Below, in pieces: positions 1 through 7,705 of a DNA stretch of 55,658 bases; within the stretch, counting starts at the first letter, position 1; every line of letters starts with the position of its first letter. The stretch lies in assembly GCA_014381945.1 (NCBI GenBank), contig JACNKQ010000029.1, positions 1 to 55,658 of the forward strand. The letters are read 5' to 3'. This DNA comes from Actinomycetota bacterium. Lineage in GTDB: Bacteria > Actinomycetota > Acidimicrobiia > Acidimicrobiales > MedAcidi-G1. The translations under genes and the position numbers were made by a program. The notes under the pieces are model-generated. The model searched no databases. It had not been told where the DNA came from and saw only the letters and a program-made list of their open reading frames with translations.

Positions 1-287
1 CACGACAGGTTCGCATCCAGCATCGACTTGAGCTGCAACTGCCGCCTCACCCACAACCGCCGCTCAACCCCCGACAACGACTCCGACCGCAACCCGACCA
101 GCACATCACGGTTCCCCTCGAACCACTCGTCAGCCGTCAACCGCACCTGTCCCATACCCCCACCATGCTCGAGGGGTGTGACAGCCACCCCGGCCCCGGC
201 ACCTGATCCGGCCCCGACCCCATGCATCCGCAACGTGTCTTCCATACCCCCACCATGCTCGAGGGGTGCGACAACCGACCCGGCCAT
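1..287 (-). CDS. N-terminal fragment of an unrecognised protein (cut by window edge)
   Basis: An open minus-strand frame runs from ATG at 287 to the window edge, about 95 codons. Its N-terminal half has two copies of the motif PLEHGGGM (around residues 8-15 and 38-45) separated by a Gly/Ala-rich linker; the DNA repeats (about 152-177 and 242-267) encode them. After the second copy comes a charged stretch containing LTADEWFEGNRDVL, which looks like the start of a folded domain. Third codon positions are rich in G and C, as expected for coding DNA here. In-frame ATGs at 245 and 155 are alternative starts. I do not recognise the family; only the N-terminus is visible. Confidence 0.45.
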   Translation of the reverse strand, partial: MAGSVVAPLEHGGGMEDTLRMHGVGAGSGAGAGVAVTPLEHGGGMGQVRLTADEWFEGNRDVLVGLRSESLSGVERRLWVRRQLQLKSMLDANLS

Positions 288-304
288 CCAACCGCCCGGG
301 TCGC

Positions 305-709
305 TCAGCCGACGGGGGAGGGCAGTTCGCTGACCGCTGGTTCGGGGGCGCTCTGTCGTGAATCCCGACGGAATACGAGCACGGCACCGGCCACCGGGAG
401 GAAGCTCGTCACGAGCAGCCCGGGCAGGAATTGCATGAACTCCGGCTCTTGCGGCAGCCACGCGACCACGTGGTGGATGTACCGGTGGTGCGTGAACCAC
501 AGATACGCGGCCACGATGCAGAGGGGGTGCAACAGGACAGACATCGCCGCAGGGACCGCCGGTGCTCGCGACGCGCGTCGAAGGGCGAGGATGGCCAGAA
601 CCATCGGGACGACCACGAGGAACATCTGGGGGAACAGCAGGCGCCCACCCCCAATCAGGCCGGGGATGATGTCGAAACCGTGCTCTGCGCCCCCTACAAC
701 TCCGGCCAC
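305..709 (-). CDS. small integral membrane protein, 134 aa
   Basis: The frame is taken from GTG at 709, overlapping the end of the upstream acyltransferase gene by 16 bases. The product has about three hydrophobic segments: one around residues 26-44, one around 57-72 and one near 98-116. A His-rich stretch, THHRYIHH, sits between the second and third. The C-terminus is polar and Pro/Glu/Ser-rich. The open frame extends upstream inside the acyltransferase gene, but that part is an antisense-like shadow without membrane character. The overlap suggests translational coupling to the acyltransferase, so it may act in the same lipid pathway. The family is not recognised and the start is uncertain. 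Confidence 0.55.
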   Translation of the reverse strand: MAGVVGGAEHGFDIIPGLIGGGRLLFPQMFLVVVPMVLAILALRRASRAPAVPAAMSVLLHPLCIVAAYLWFTHHRYIHHVVAWLPQEPEFMQFLPGLLVTSFLPVAGAVLVFRRDSRQSAPEPAVSELPSPVG

Positions 710-1623
710 CCTCGCTTGTTGCGCATTGCCTTCCGCTCGCGGTCGCCCAGTGCCCAGACCCGGCGCCATGCGCCGATGTCGGGTCCGGTGAGGTCCGGCG
801 AGGTGCCGGCGTGGGCCCGCAGGCGGGCCTGCCACCAGTCGGAGGTGGCCTCGTCCGCCAGTGCCGCCACGGCGGCCTCCAGGCGGGTGGCGAACGCCCG
901 GGAGACTTCGCCTTCGCCGGGCAGCAGCGGGTCGCCGAACGTGACCGTGGTGCGTGACGGCTGTGGCAGCTTGCGGCCCTTGCGCAGGATCCGTCCCGTG
1001 CCCTGCAGGTGCACCGGCACGACCGGCACGCCGCAGCGGTTCGCCAGATAGGCGGCGCCGCCCCGGAACGGCTGCCCCCACCCGTCGGGGCTGCGGCCCC
1101 CCTCGGGGAAGATCAGCAGGCTCCAGCCGTCGCCGATGAGGTCGGTGGCCAGCGACGCCGACTGGCGCCCCACTTTGGTGCGTTCGATCGGGATGGCGCC
1201 CATGGCCAGCGCTGCGACCGAGCCGCCGATCCGGGTGCGGAAGAAGTAGTCGGCGGCGGCCCCGACCACCAACCGGTGCCGCCACGGCTCGGGCACGGTC
1301 GTGAGCAGCAACGGCGTGTCGGCGTGGCTGTGGTGGTTGGCGGCGAAGATCACCGGGCCGTCGAGCCGATCGAGCCGGTCGAGTCCTTTGACCGCGGGTG
1401 AGGCGAAGGCCGCCATGATCGGCCGCATCACGCCCTCGACCAGCGCCAGGCGCGCCACCCGGGCCGGCTGCGAGCGGGCCCAGTCGGTGTCGTAAGCCGT
1501 GCCGGTGCGTCGCACGGGAGGCGGTGGCTCCACACCGGTCGGCACGGGTGCAGCGCGCAGTGGGAAGCCCAGGCGGGCCACCCGGGCCCTGGCCTTCGCC
1601 ACCTGCAGGCGCATCTTGTTCAT
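694..1623 (-). CDS. PlsC-type 1-acylglycerol-3-phosphate acyltransferase family protein
   Basis: This 309-residue protein has the glycerolipid acyltransferase signature. The catalytic NHHSHAD motif (HX4D type) is at residues 96-102 and the phosphate-binding FPEGGRS is at 172-178. These enzymes move an acyl chain from acyl-CoA or acyl-ACP to a lysolipid or alcohol at the inner membrane face. The roughly 85 residues before the catalytic block are not typical of short PlsC proteins and may set substrate choice. It is the fourth gene of the minus-strand locus that begins with an acyl-CoA reductase, so the acceptor could be an alkyl or fatty-alcohol-derived lipid rather than ordinary lysophosphatidate. 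That substrate is inference; the fold assignment is secure. Confidence 0.9.
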   Translation of the reverse strand: MNKMRLQVAKARARVARLGFPLRAAPVPTGVEPPPPVRRTGTAYDTDWARSQPARVARLALVEGVMRPIMAAFASPAVKGLDRLDRLDGPVIFAANHHSHADTPLLLTTVPEPWRHRLVVGAAADYFFRTRIGGSVAALAMGAIPIERTKVGRQSASLATDLIGDGWSLLIFPEGGRSPDGWGQPFRGGAAYLANRCGVPVVPVHLQGTGRILRKGRKLPQPSRTTVTFGDPLLPGEGEVSRAFATRLEAAVAALADEATSDWWQARLRAHAGTSPDLTGPDIGAWRRVWALGDRERKAMRNKRGWPEL

Positions 1624-1672
1624 GGGCGGGTCGCCCGCCTCATCGGCGCCCCATCGGGGAGGAGGGCCATGT

Positions 1673-3286
1673 TCAACTCACGTCCGCCATGAAGATGGGC
1701 GGGTTCTTGACGTGTGTGATGGTCGGCTGCGGCCCGACCACGTCGGTCGCCATCTCGAGGGCGTCCTGCAGGGTCGACGCCGGCTGGAACCCCATGCGCC
1801 GCACGGCAGCCACTTCGCCGCCGACCACGATCACCCGCCCGAGATGCTGCAGTGCGTGCGCCCCCCAGTACCACATGTAGAAGGGGTGGACGCCGTGGTA
1901 GGCGTACGAGGTGCGGTACAGGTGGATGTACCACTCGTCCTCGGCGAACTGCTTCTCCCACCTCTTCTCGATCTCGGCCGGATCGGTGGTGTCGGCCAGG
2001 ACCTGCTCGAAGAAGTCGATGTAGCTGGGGTGGTGCACGGGATGGAACTCCCACGGCGTGGGGTGCCCCATTATCAGCACGCCACCCTCCCGCACCAGCG
2101 GCTTCCCCCGGTACAGGTTGAAGAAGTAGCCCAGCCCGAGGCACATCACGAGGATCGGGTTCATGATCGAGTTGACGTTGTAGGGGCAGATGTAGGGGAG
2201 CCCCATGGTGAGCACGTCGGTCTGGCCTTCGACGGGCACGAGGTGCTGCCGGTAGACGTTGGCGGTGGTCACCTCGTGGACGGCCTCGATCTCGCCGGCC
2301 TGTACCGACGTGAGTTCGTAGGGCGCCTGCCACGACGAGAACGCCTTGCGCTTCGCCTTCGACGGCATGATCCTGAGCCCCTGCTGCATCCCGAGGAACG
2401 ATGCCCGGTCCTTGGCCGACCATTCCCACTCGCGCTTCTGGAGCATCGACATCGGCCCCTCGCGGCCGAAGGTGTTGTTGTTGACGGTGGTCTCGATCTG
2501 GAAGATCCTGATGTCGGCGTCGCGCAGGACCTTGCCCATCCGCCAGTTGGAGGCGTGCAGCGCCGAGTTCTCCTGGTCCATGAAGGATCGTGAGTTCTCC
2601 ATGGTGTGGACGTTGTGGTGGTGGCGCAGGCTGGTGTAGCCGGACAGGCCGGTGGCGGTGCTCTTGTGGCCGCCGTCCATGGCCACGAGGTTGATGTTGA
2701 CGTAGACGACGAGGTCGCTCTCGGCGGCCCGCCTGGAGAACTGCACGTCCTCGCCGTGGGGGGTCTGGCCGAGGATGACCATGCCGTCGGGGTCCTCGGC
2801 GTCGTGGTTGTAGAGCCGACCCGACGGGGCGAAGGCGTCGTAGACGCGGTCGCCGACGGCGTGGCGCAGTTCGTCCTCGGTCATCCGTCGGTGGATGGCG
2901 AGCGCTGCGATGAGGTGCACGTCGTCGACGCCGGCCTCGGCGGCCAGGTCGAGGACCGCCTCGATGACCCGTTGGCGGATGTCGGGGCGGCGCATCGGCG
3001 GCAACGGCAGCGAGATGTCGTCGAAGGCGATCGTGAGCTTCATGCCCGGCCGAAGCAGGGCAGGGAGGGGCTCGGAGTCGCCGAGCGGGTTCAGCAGTGC
3101 CTCGCGGATGGCGCCGTCGGGGTCGGCGAGCCCTTCCAGGGGTTCGGCAGGGTAGATCACCCGGGTGCGGTCCGCCGGCAGCTTCTCGAGACGGAAGCCC
3201 TCGCCGTGGTGGAACACGATCGGCGGGCTGGTGCGGTCGACGTCGAGGACGAAGCCGGGTCTGGGTGCCAGGTGGCCGTTGCTCAC
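1673..3286 (-). CDS. LarA-like (DUF2088) protein, lactate racemase superfamily
   Basis: The 537-residue product matches the nickel-pincer lactate racemase fold family. FDD at 88-90 opens a Rossmann-like block. IHRRMTEDEL at 131-140 corresponds to the GTHRPMT block of LarA that carries a catalytic His. NHD at 160-162 and DGGHKSTATG at 204-213 follow; the Lys there is a candidate for the cofactor-linked Lys. A His-rich RHHHNVH lies at 221-227. It is over 100 residues longer than LarA, with extra aromatic-rich C-terminal sequence. No LarB, LarC or LarE cofactor genes are in the window. I start at GTG 3286 because AGGGAGA precedes it; ATG 3331 is an in-frame alternative. The substrate is unknown, but an alpha-hydroxy acid is the family expectation. 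Confidence 0.75.
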   Translation of the reverse strand: MSNGHLAPRPGFVLDVDRTSPPIVFHHGEGFRLEKLPADRTRVIYPAEPLEGLADPDGAIREALLNPLGDSEPLPALLRPGMKLTIAFDDISLPLPPMRRPDIRQRVIEAVLDLAAEAGVDDVHLIAALAIHRRMTEDELRHAVGDRVYDAFAPSGRLYNHDAEDPDGMVILGQTPHGEDVQFSRRAAESDLVVYVNINLVAMDGGHKSTATGLSGYTSLRHHHNVHTMENSRSFMDQENSALHASNWRMGKVLRDADIRIFQIETTVNNNTFGREGPMSMLQKREWEWSAKDRASFLGMQQGLRIMPSKAKRKAFSSWQAPYELTSVQAGEIEAVHEVTTANVYRQHLVPVEGQTDVLTMGLPYICPYNVNSIMNPILVMCLGLGYFFNLYRGKPLVREGGVLIMGHPTPWEFHPVHHPSYIDFFEQVLADTTDPAEIEKRWEKQFAEDEWYIHLYRTSYAYHGVHPFYMWYWGAHALQHLGRVIVVGGEVAAVRRMGFQPASTLQDALEMATDVVGPQPTITHVKNPPIFMADVS

Positions 3287-3338
3287 TTGCTCGTCTCCCT
3301 GCTGATCGTAATGTCTTCGCCTGTCGGCCATCGTGTGC

Positions 3339-4565
3339 TCATCGGTTCTGCTCCATGAGGGCTTCGCGTTCCTTTTCGTCGCGCAGGTCGAAGGCCACCT
3401 TGACGGCGCCCCGGCGGCCGGCGGCTGCGGCGTGTTCGAGGGCTTCGCGGTAGCGGTGCAGGGGATAGGTGGCCGACACCAGGCGGCCCAGGTCTGCAGC
3501 CCGGACGAGTCCGGCGGCCAGGTCGAAGGTGCGGGCGGTGGAGCCGTCGGGCAGGGTCTCGGTGCCGTAGGTGTAGGCGCCGACCAACTGGATCTCGCGG
3601 TGCCAGAGCGGGGTCAGTTCGAGTGTGACGGAGGCGGGCATGCCGACGAGCACGATGCGCCCCCGGGGTCGGGTGACCGCCAGGGCGTCGGTGATGCTCG
3701 ACGAGGAGCCCACGCAGTCGACGACCACGTCTGCGCCTCCGCTGAGCCGGTCGACGGCGCCGTCGTCGCCGGAGAGGCTGACTGCCCGGCTGCCGGAGGC
3801 CCGCCGGACTGCCCGTCGGATGCCGTCGGGTTCGACGACAAGGTCGGCGCCGAGTTCTGCGGCGAGCCGCCGCTGGCTGGGGTAGCGGGCGGTGGCGACG
3901 ATCGTGCGCGGGTTGGTGAAGTTGCGGAGTGCGGCGATGGTGAGCAGCCCGAGCGTGCCGGCGCCGAGCACCGTGACGATGGCGCCCTCGGGGACGCCTG
4001 CAACGAGGGCGGCGTGCACTGCGCAGGAGGTGGGTTCGACCATTACGGCTGCTTCGTCGCTGAACGAGGCGTCGACCGGGTGCAGTTGACTTGGGTGGGC
4101 GGAGAAGGCGGTGGCCCAGCCGCCGCCCGTGTCGTGGCAGGAGCCGGTCTGGATGCCGGGTTCGAGGTCGCCGAAGGTGGTGTGCTCGCAGTTGCCGAGG
4201 TGACCGGCGGCGCACGGTTCGCAGGTGGGTGACAGGTTCCGGCTGACGCAGCCCAGGACCGGCTCGAGCACCACCCGGGTGCCATCGTCCAGGTCGCCCA
4301 CGACCTCATGGCCCGGCACGAACGGGAACGAGACCAGCGGTTCGAAGTAGCGAGCCGACCGGCCGTCGATCGTGGCGAGGTCCGATCCGCAGATGCCGGA
4401 CAGCCGCGGGCGGACGCGCACCCAGTCGGGGCCGGGGGCGGCGGGGGCCTCGAGGTCGGCGAGCCGCAGCGGGCCGACGGCGGCGCCGCGACCGGGGGTG
4501 AGGCTGCCGGCCAGGCGTGCTGCGGCGAAGCGGGGGACGTTCCGCCGAAACTGCAGCGCCTTCAT
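3339..4565 (-). CDS. zinc-dependent medium-chain alcohol dehydrogenase
   Basis: This 408-residue MDR-family protein has catalytic-zinc ligands in GICGSD (Cys59) and GHE (residues 85-87). Its structural-zinc cysteines are 106, 115, 118 and 126. A nucleotide-binding GAGTLG follows in the Rossmann domain. Such enzymes interconvert alcohols and aldehydes with NAD(P). The gene follows the fatty acyl-CoA reductase/HAD fusion by only 38 bases and precedes the LarA-like gene, so an aldehyde or alcohol made by the reductase is a natural substrate (inference). The ATG at 4565 is the last of four tandem start codons linked by ATGA overlaps (see the repeat at 4562-4607). Confidence 0.88.
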   Translation of the reverse strand: MKALQFRRNVPRFAAARLAGSLTPGRGAAVGPLRLADLEAPAAPGPDWVRVRPRLSGICGSDLATIDGRSARYFEPLVSFPFVPGHEVVGDLDDGTRVVLEPVLGCVSRNLSPTCEPCAAGHLGNCEHTTFGDLEPGIQTGSCHDTGGGWATAFSAHPSQLHPVDASFSDEAAVMVEPTSCAVHAALVAGVPEGAIVTVLGAGTLGLLTIAALRNFTNPRTIVATARYPSQRRLAAELGADLVVEPDGIRRAVRRASGSRAVSLSGDDGAVDRLSGGADVVVDCVGSSSSITDALAVTRPRGRIVLVGMPASVTLELTPLWHREIQLVGAYTYGTETLPDGSTARTFDLAAGLVRAADLGRLVSATYPLHRYREALEHAAAAGRRGAVKVAFDLRDEKEREALMEQNR

Positions 4566-4607
4566 CGTCGGGCGTTCATTGTCGCGAGTTCATTGTCGGG
4601 CCTTCAT
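4562..4607 (-). repeat. 14-bp tandem start-codon ladder between the acyl reductase and alcohol dehydrogenase genes
   Basis: On the minus strand the stop of the acyl reductase fusion (TGA 4606-4604) overlaps an ATG at 4607. That ATG opens a five-codon ORF (MKARQ) whose TGA overlaps the ATG at 4593 (MNSRQ). Its TGA overlaps the ATG at 4579 (MNARR), and the TGA of that ORF overlaps the ATG at 4565 of the alcohol dehydrogenase. The units are 14 bp, imperfect copies of ATGAASKCSCGACR. Because 14 leaves remainder 2 on division by 3, each duplication preserves the ATGA stop/start overlap. Confidence 0.9.
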
Positions 4608-6934
4608 CGGACTGCCGTCTGTGGTGGGGCGAGGGGTAGGAGCCGCCGGGTCATGCCGGGCGACTTGTGGAAGTCCTCGACCAGCCAGCCACGCTTGCGG
4701 GCGATCGAGGCGAGGCGGGTCTCGGGGTTCACGGCGACGGGGAAGCCGACGGCCTCGAGCATCGGGAGGTCGCTGGCCGAGTCGGCGTAGGCGATCGACT
4801 CTCGGAGGTCGTAGCCGTGTTCGTCGGCGAGGTCGGCCAGCGCCTGGTAGCGGGCCTCCCCGGTGGGGGGCACGGAGGTGAGTTGCCCGTCGTAGGTGAC
4901 GCCGTCGGATCCGAGCCGGGCGCAGATCACGTCGTCGAAGAGGGGCCGTAGCGGCTCGACCACGAAGTCGAGGGCGCCGGTGATGAGCACGGTGCGGTGT
5001 CCGAGAGCCCGGTGTTCGCGCACCCGTCGGATGGCGGCGGGGAACGACCTGGCGAGCAGCAGCTCGTTGACGTGTTCGAGGGCGTCCTCGGCGATCTGGT
5101 CGACCGGGGCGCCGTCGTAGCGCCGGTAGAAGTAGCGGAGGAAGTCGCTGCGGTCGAGGCGGTCGAGTGCCAGCAGGCGGGGGGCCTCGGCGAGGGTCCG
5201 CAGCACGAAGCGGGCCCGGTCGCGCTTGTCGAGGTGGCGGCTCGCCAGCCACGAGTACGAGGCCACGACGTTCGAGGCGATGAGGGTGTTTTCGAGGTCG
5301 AAGGCGGCGAGGTGCCGGTCGGGGGACAGGATCTGGGAGCGCAGTCGTTGCGAGCGGCTCTGGCCGCCCCGTTTCGGCGGTTGCATCGGTGCACGGCCGG
5401 CCTTGACCACCGAAGGGAGGTGCACCTCGGGGACGTAGCGGTTCCAGTCGATGACCCCGGGGTCGAAGCAGAACGCCGCCCGGTCTGCGTCTTCGATCTG
5501 GCTCCAGAGGGCCATCAGCCGGTCGAGCCCGTAGACGGCCTCGCATTCGGCGTAGGCGCCGTAGAGGTCGACGTAGCCCATGGCCCGGTCGACGAGCTCG
5601 CGCTTCTCCTCGAGGCGGGCGGAGGTCATGGCGTGTCGGCCGCGCACGGGGAGAATGTCGAAGGCCTTGTGCACCCTGTCGAGCATGGAGCCGGCCCGTT
5701 CGAGCTGCTGCTTGACCCGGCCCCGGCCGGGGAACGACCACTGGGGCACCGATATGGGCTGGCCGTGCTCGTCGTAGATGGGGTGCTCGGTGAACCATTC
5801 GCGCACCAGGTCGACGAGCTTCCCGTAGCGCAGCGGGTTCTGCGCCCCTGAGGCGACCTGCACGATGTCGCCGCCCGGGGGTGCGTCGGGGTCGGGGCCA
5901 CGGGCGGCGACGGCGCAGATAGCGGCGACGACGAAGTCGACCGGGATGACGTCGACGGTGCCCTCGGGGACCCCCGGGAACTCCTTGAGCAGGCCGCGGG
6001 CGTACGAGATGATGACGGGCTCGGCCATGCGGAAGCCGCGGATCCAGCCGGGGACGGGCTCGGCGAGGGCCGATTCGATGATCGAGGGTCGCACGATGCT
6101 GACAGGCACGTTGTCGGCGGATTCGGTGAGCGCGACCTCACCGAGGGCCTTCGTGTAGGCGTAGGCGTCGGGGAAGCCGAGCGACGAGGCACGGGAGCGT
6201 CCGGCCTCGGCCATGCGGTCCTCGACCCAGCGCGTCCGGAGCTGCTCGGTTTTGGCGGCCAGGGCCGGGGTGCCGGCGGCGCCTAGCTCATTGTGGGCGG
6301 CCACGCGGAACTCGGCCAACTTCTCGGGGGTGCGGCTGGCGGTCTCGGTCTCGGATCGGATGCGCCGGGCGCTGTCGACCTCTGTGCGCCAGTCGACGGC
6401 GACGAAGAACGGGCTCTGGTCGACGGGTTCCTCGGGTGCGGCGCCCCGGCGGCTGCCGGCCACATAACAGGTCGAGACGGCGACGAGGTGGGGTGTGATG
6501 TCGAGGCCCCTGAGTGTCTCGACGATGCGCACGGAGCCCAGCAGGTTGATTTCGACGGCCTGGTCCAGCGGCGAGTCGAAGCTGACGATCGCCGCAGAGT
6601 GGATGAACAGGTCGCAGCCGGCGAGGGCGGTTCGGCCCTCGTCGTCAAGGCCGAGGCCGTCGTCGGTGACGTCGCCGGCAACGGCGGTGATGCGGCGGGC
6701 GGCCATCTCCTCGAAGGCCTCCCTGCCGAGTTCGGAGCGGAGGCGGTCGAAGGCGTCGTTGTGGAGGATGTCGCGGTCGACCCGCCGTTCGGCGCCGCGG
6801 CGTCCGGGTCGCACGATGAGCACGAGCTCGCATTCGGGGGCGCTGCGGAGGAGCCGCTCGACGAGTGCGGTGCCGAGGAAGCCGGTGCTTCCGGTGATGG
6901 CGATGCGGCGTCCGGCCAGCGATTCGGCGATCAT
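4604..6934 (-). CDS. fatty acyl-CoA reductase (extended SDR) fused to a HAD-IB phosphatase
   Basis: This 776-residue two-domain protein begins with an NAD(P)-binding GSTGFLG at 15-21 and a catalytic YAYTK at 258-262, in the NAD_binding_4 arrangement of fatty acyl-CoA reductases that make aldehydes or alcohols. From about residue 540 a HAD-IB phosphatase domain follows. Its motif I is DLENT (546-550), so the usual second Asp of DxDxT is Glu. Motif IV is ADSASDLPML, about 60 residues from the C-terminus. SerB-like phosphatase domains fused to lipid enzymes are known in actinobacteria. The gene heads the minus-strand operon and shares a promoter region with a divergent TetR gene. AGAAGG lies just upstream of ATG 6934. 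The product is probably a fatty alcohol or aldehyde for an ether- or wax-type lipid (inference). Confidence 0.88.
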   Translation of the reverse strand: MIAESLAGRRIAITGSTGFLGTALVERLLRSAPECELVLIVRPGRRGAERRVDRDILHNDAFDRLRSELGREAFEEMAARRITAVAGDVTDDGLGLDDEGRTALAGCDLFIHSAAIVSFDSPLDQAVEINLLGSVRIVETLRGLDITPHLVAVSTCYVAGSRRGAAPEEPVDQSPFFVAVDWRTEVDSARRIRSETETASRTPEKLAEFRVAAHNELGAAGTPALAAKTEQLRTRWVEDRMAEAGRSRASSLGFPDAYAYTKALGEVALTESADNVPVSIVRPSIIESALAEPVPGWIRGFRMAEPVIISYARGLLKEFPGVPEGTVDVIPVDFVVAAICAVAARGPDPDAPPGGDIVQVASGAQNPLRYGKLVDLVREWFTEHPIYDEHGQPISVPQWSFPGRGRVKQQLERAGSMLDRVHKAFDILPVRGRHAMTSARLEEKRELVDRAMGYVDLYGAYAECEAVYGLDRLMALWSQIEDADRAAFCFDPGVIDWNRYVPEVHLPSVVKAGRAPMQPPKRGGQSRSQRLRSQILSPDRHLAAFDLENTLIASNVVASYSWLASRHLDKRDRARFVLRTLAEAPRLLALDRLDRSDFLRYFYRRYDGAPVDQIAEDALEHVNELLLARSFPAAIRRVREHRALGHRTVLITGALDFVVEPLRPLFDDVICARLGSDGVTYDGQLTSVPPTGEARYQALADLADEHGYDLRESIAYADSASDLPMLEAVGFPVAVNPETRLASIARKRGWLVEDFHKSPGMTRRLLPLAPPQTAVR

Positions 6935-6945
6935 GGCCTTCTTTC

Positions 6946-6978
6946 TACCAGATGGTCAGGGGACTTACCATATGGTCA
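6946..6978. promoter_or_regulatory. paired operator-like sites in the tetR / acyl reductase divergent promoter
   Basis: Two 13-bp copies, TACCAGATGGTCA (6946-6958) and TACCATATGGTCA (6966-6978), differ at one base and lie exactly 20 bp apart, close to two helical turns. Each contains a palindromic core, perfect in the second copy (ACCATATGGT, 6967-6976). They fill the gap between the reductase start at 6934 and the -10 of the TetR gene at 6990, as expected for autoregulation and repression of the lipid locus by the neighbouring TetR protein. Confidence 0.7.
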
Positions 6979-6989
6979 GTAAAGAGGGC

Positions 6990-6995
6990 TACGGT
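6990..6995 (+). promoter_or_regulatory. -10 element of leaderless tetR transcript
   Basis: TACGGT is followed by six bases and the ATG at 7002. This spacing puts the predicted transcription start on the A of the start codon, and it favours 7002 over the upstream ATG at 6972, which lies inside an operator-like site. Confidence 0.55.
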
Positions 6996-7001
6996 GCAGG
7001 C

Positions 7002-7676
7002 ATGGCAGAGACGCCAACCCTCCGGGACACGGTGCGCGACACCGTGCGGGACACGGTGCGCGGGGCGGGTCGCTCCTCGGGCCGGGGCGCAGATACCCGG
7101 GAGCGCATCCTCGATGCCGCCCTGGAGTCCTTCGGCACCATCGGCTACGACGGCACGTCGCTCGACGGCCTGGCCGGCGTTCTCGGGATCCGCAAGCAGA
7201 CGATCCTCTACCACTACGTCAGCAAGCGCGGCCTGCTCGGGGCCGTGGTCGATCGCAGCGCTGCCGACCTCAACCTCGCACTCCTCGAGGTGCTGGCAGG
7301 AGAGGCCACCGACTGGGAGCGGGTGGAAGCCCTGGTCCGCTCCGTATTTCGCGTGGCGCTCGAGCAACCGCTTCTGATGGGCCTGCTGCGCGAGGTGTCC
7401 CGACCGGGCTCGCCGGCTGCCCCCCGCCTCAAGAACGCCATGGGGCCCCTCATGGACCGGGCGCAGGCATGGATGGAGCGCGAGATGGACGCCGGTCGGA
7501 TGCGCCGCACCGATGCCCAACTGGTGCTGATCAGCGCCTACTCGACCGTGGTCGGCCTGGCCACCGAGATCGAGGTGCTGCGCGCCGCCGGCCTCGAGCC
7601 GACGATGCGCACCGTCGCCACCCGCCGCCGCGAACTGCTGAGGTTCCTGCGCGCCTCCCTCGACCCGCAACCCTGA
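7002..7676 (+). CDS. TetR/AcrR family transcriptional regulator
   Basis: The 224-residue product has an N-terminal TetR DNA-binding domain after a short extension. The helix-turn-helix region is around residues 50-75 (GTSLDGLAGVLGI, then ILYHYVSKRGLL). The rest is an all-helical ligand domain. The extension contains three DTVR repeats, encoded by three 12-bp units at 7026-7061. The start is chosen from the leaderless-type -10 at 6990. The gene is divergent from the acyl reductase operon, and the 20-bp-spaced operator copies between them make it the likely regulator of that operon. An acyl-CoA ligand would fit the context, but nothing in the sequence proves it. Confidence 0.88.
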   Translation: MAETPTLRDTVRDTVRDTVRGAGRSSGRGADTRERILDAALESFGTIGYDGTSLDGLAGVLGIRKQTILYHYVSKRGLLGAVVDRSAADLNLALLEVLAGEATDWERVEALVRSVFRVALEQPLLMGLLREVSRPGSPAAPRLKNAMGPLMDRAQAWMEREMDAGRMRRTDAQLVLISAYSTVVGLATEIEVLRAAGLEPTMRTVATRRRELLRFLRASLDPQP

Positions 7677-7677
7677 G

Positions 7678-7694
7678 CGGAAGGTCGGCTTCCG
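7678..7694. terminator. possible bidirectional hairpin between tetR and ddl
   Basis: CGGAAG (7678-7683), a five-base loop and CTTCCG (7689-7694) form a small hairpin in the 29-bp gap between convergent genes. There is no T tract, so this is a weak call. Confidence 0.3.
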
Positions 7695-7705
7695 ACGGCA
7701 GCGCC

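Noticed and set aside
305-1285. A 326-residue protein in the frame of the small membrane protein
   Set aside because: The part before 709 overlaps the PlsC gene in another frame and is a low-complexity Arg/Gly/Pro shadow.
7026-7061. Three 12-bp repeats as an operator array
   Set aside because: They lie inside the tetR coding region and encode DTVR three times in frame; a coding repeat explains them.
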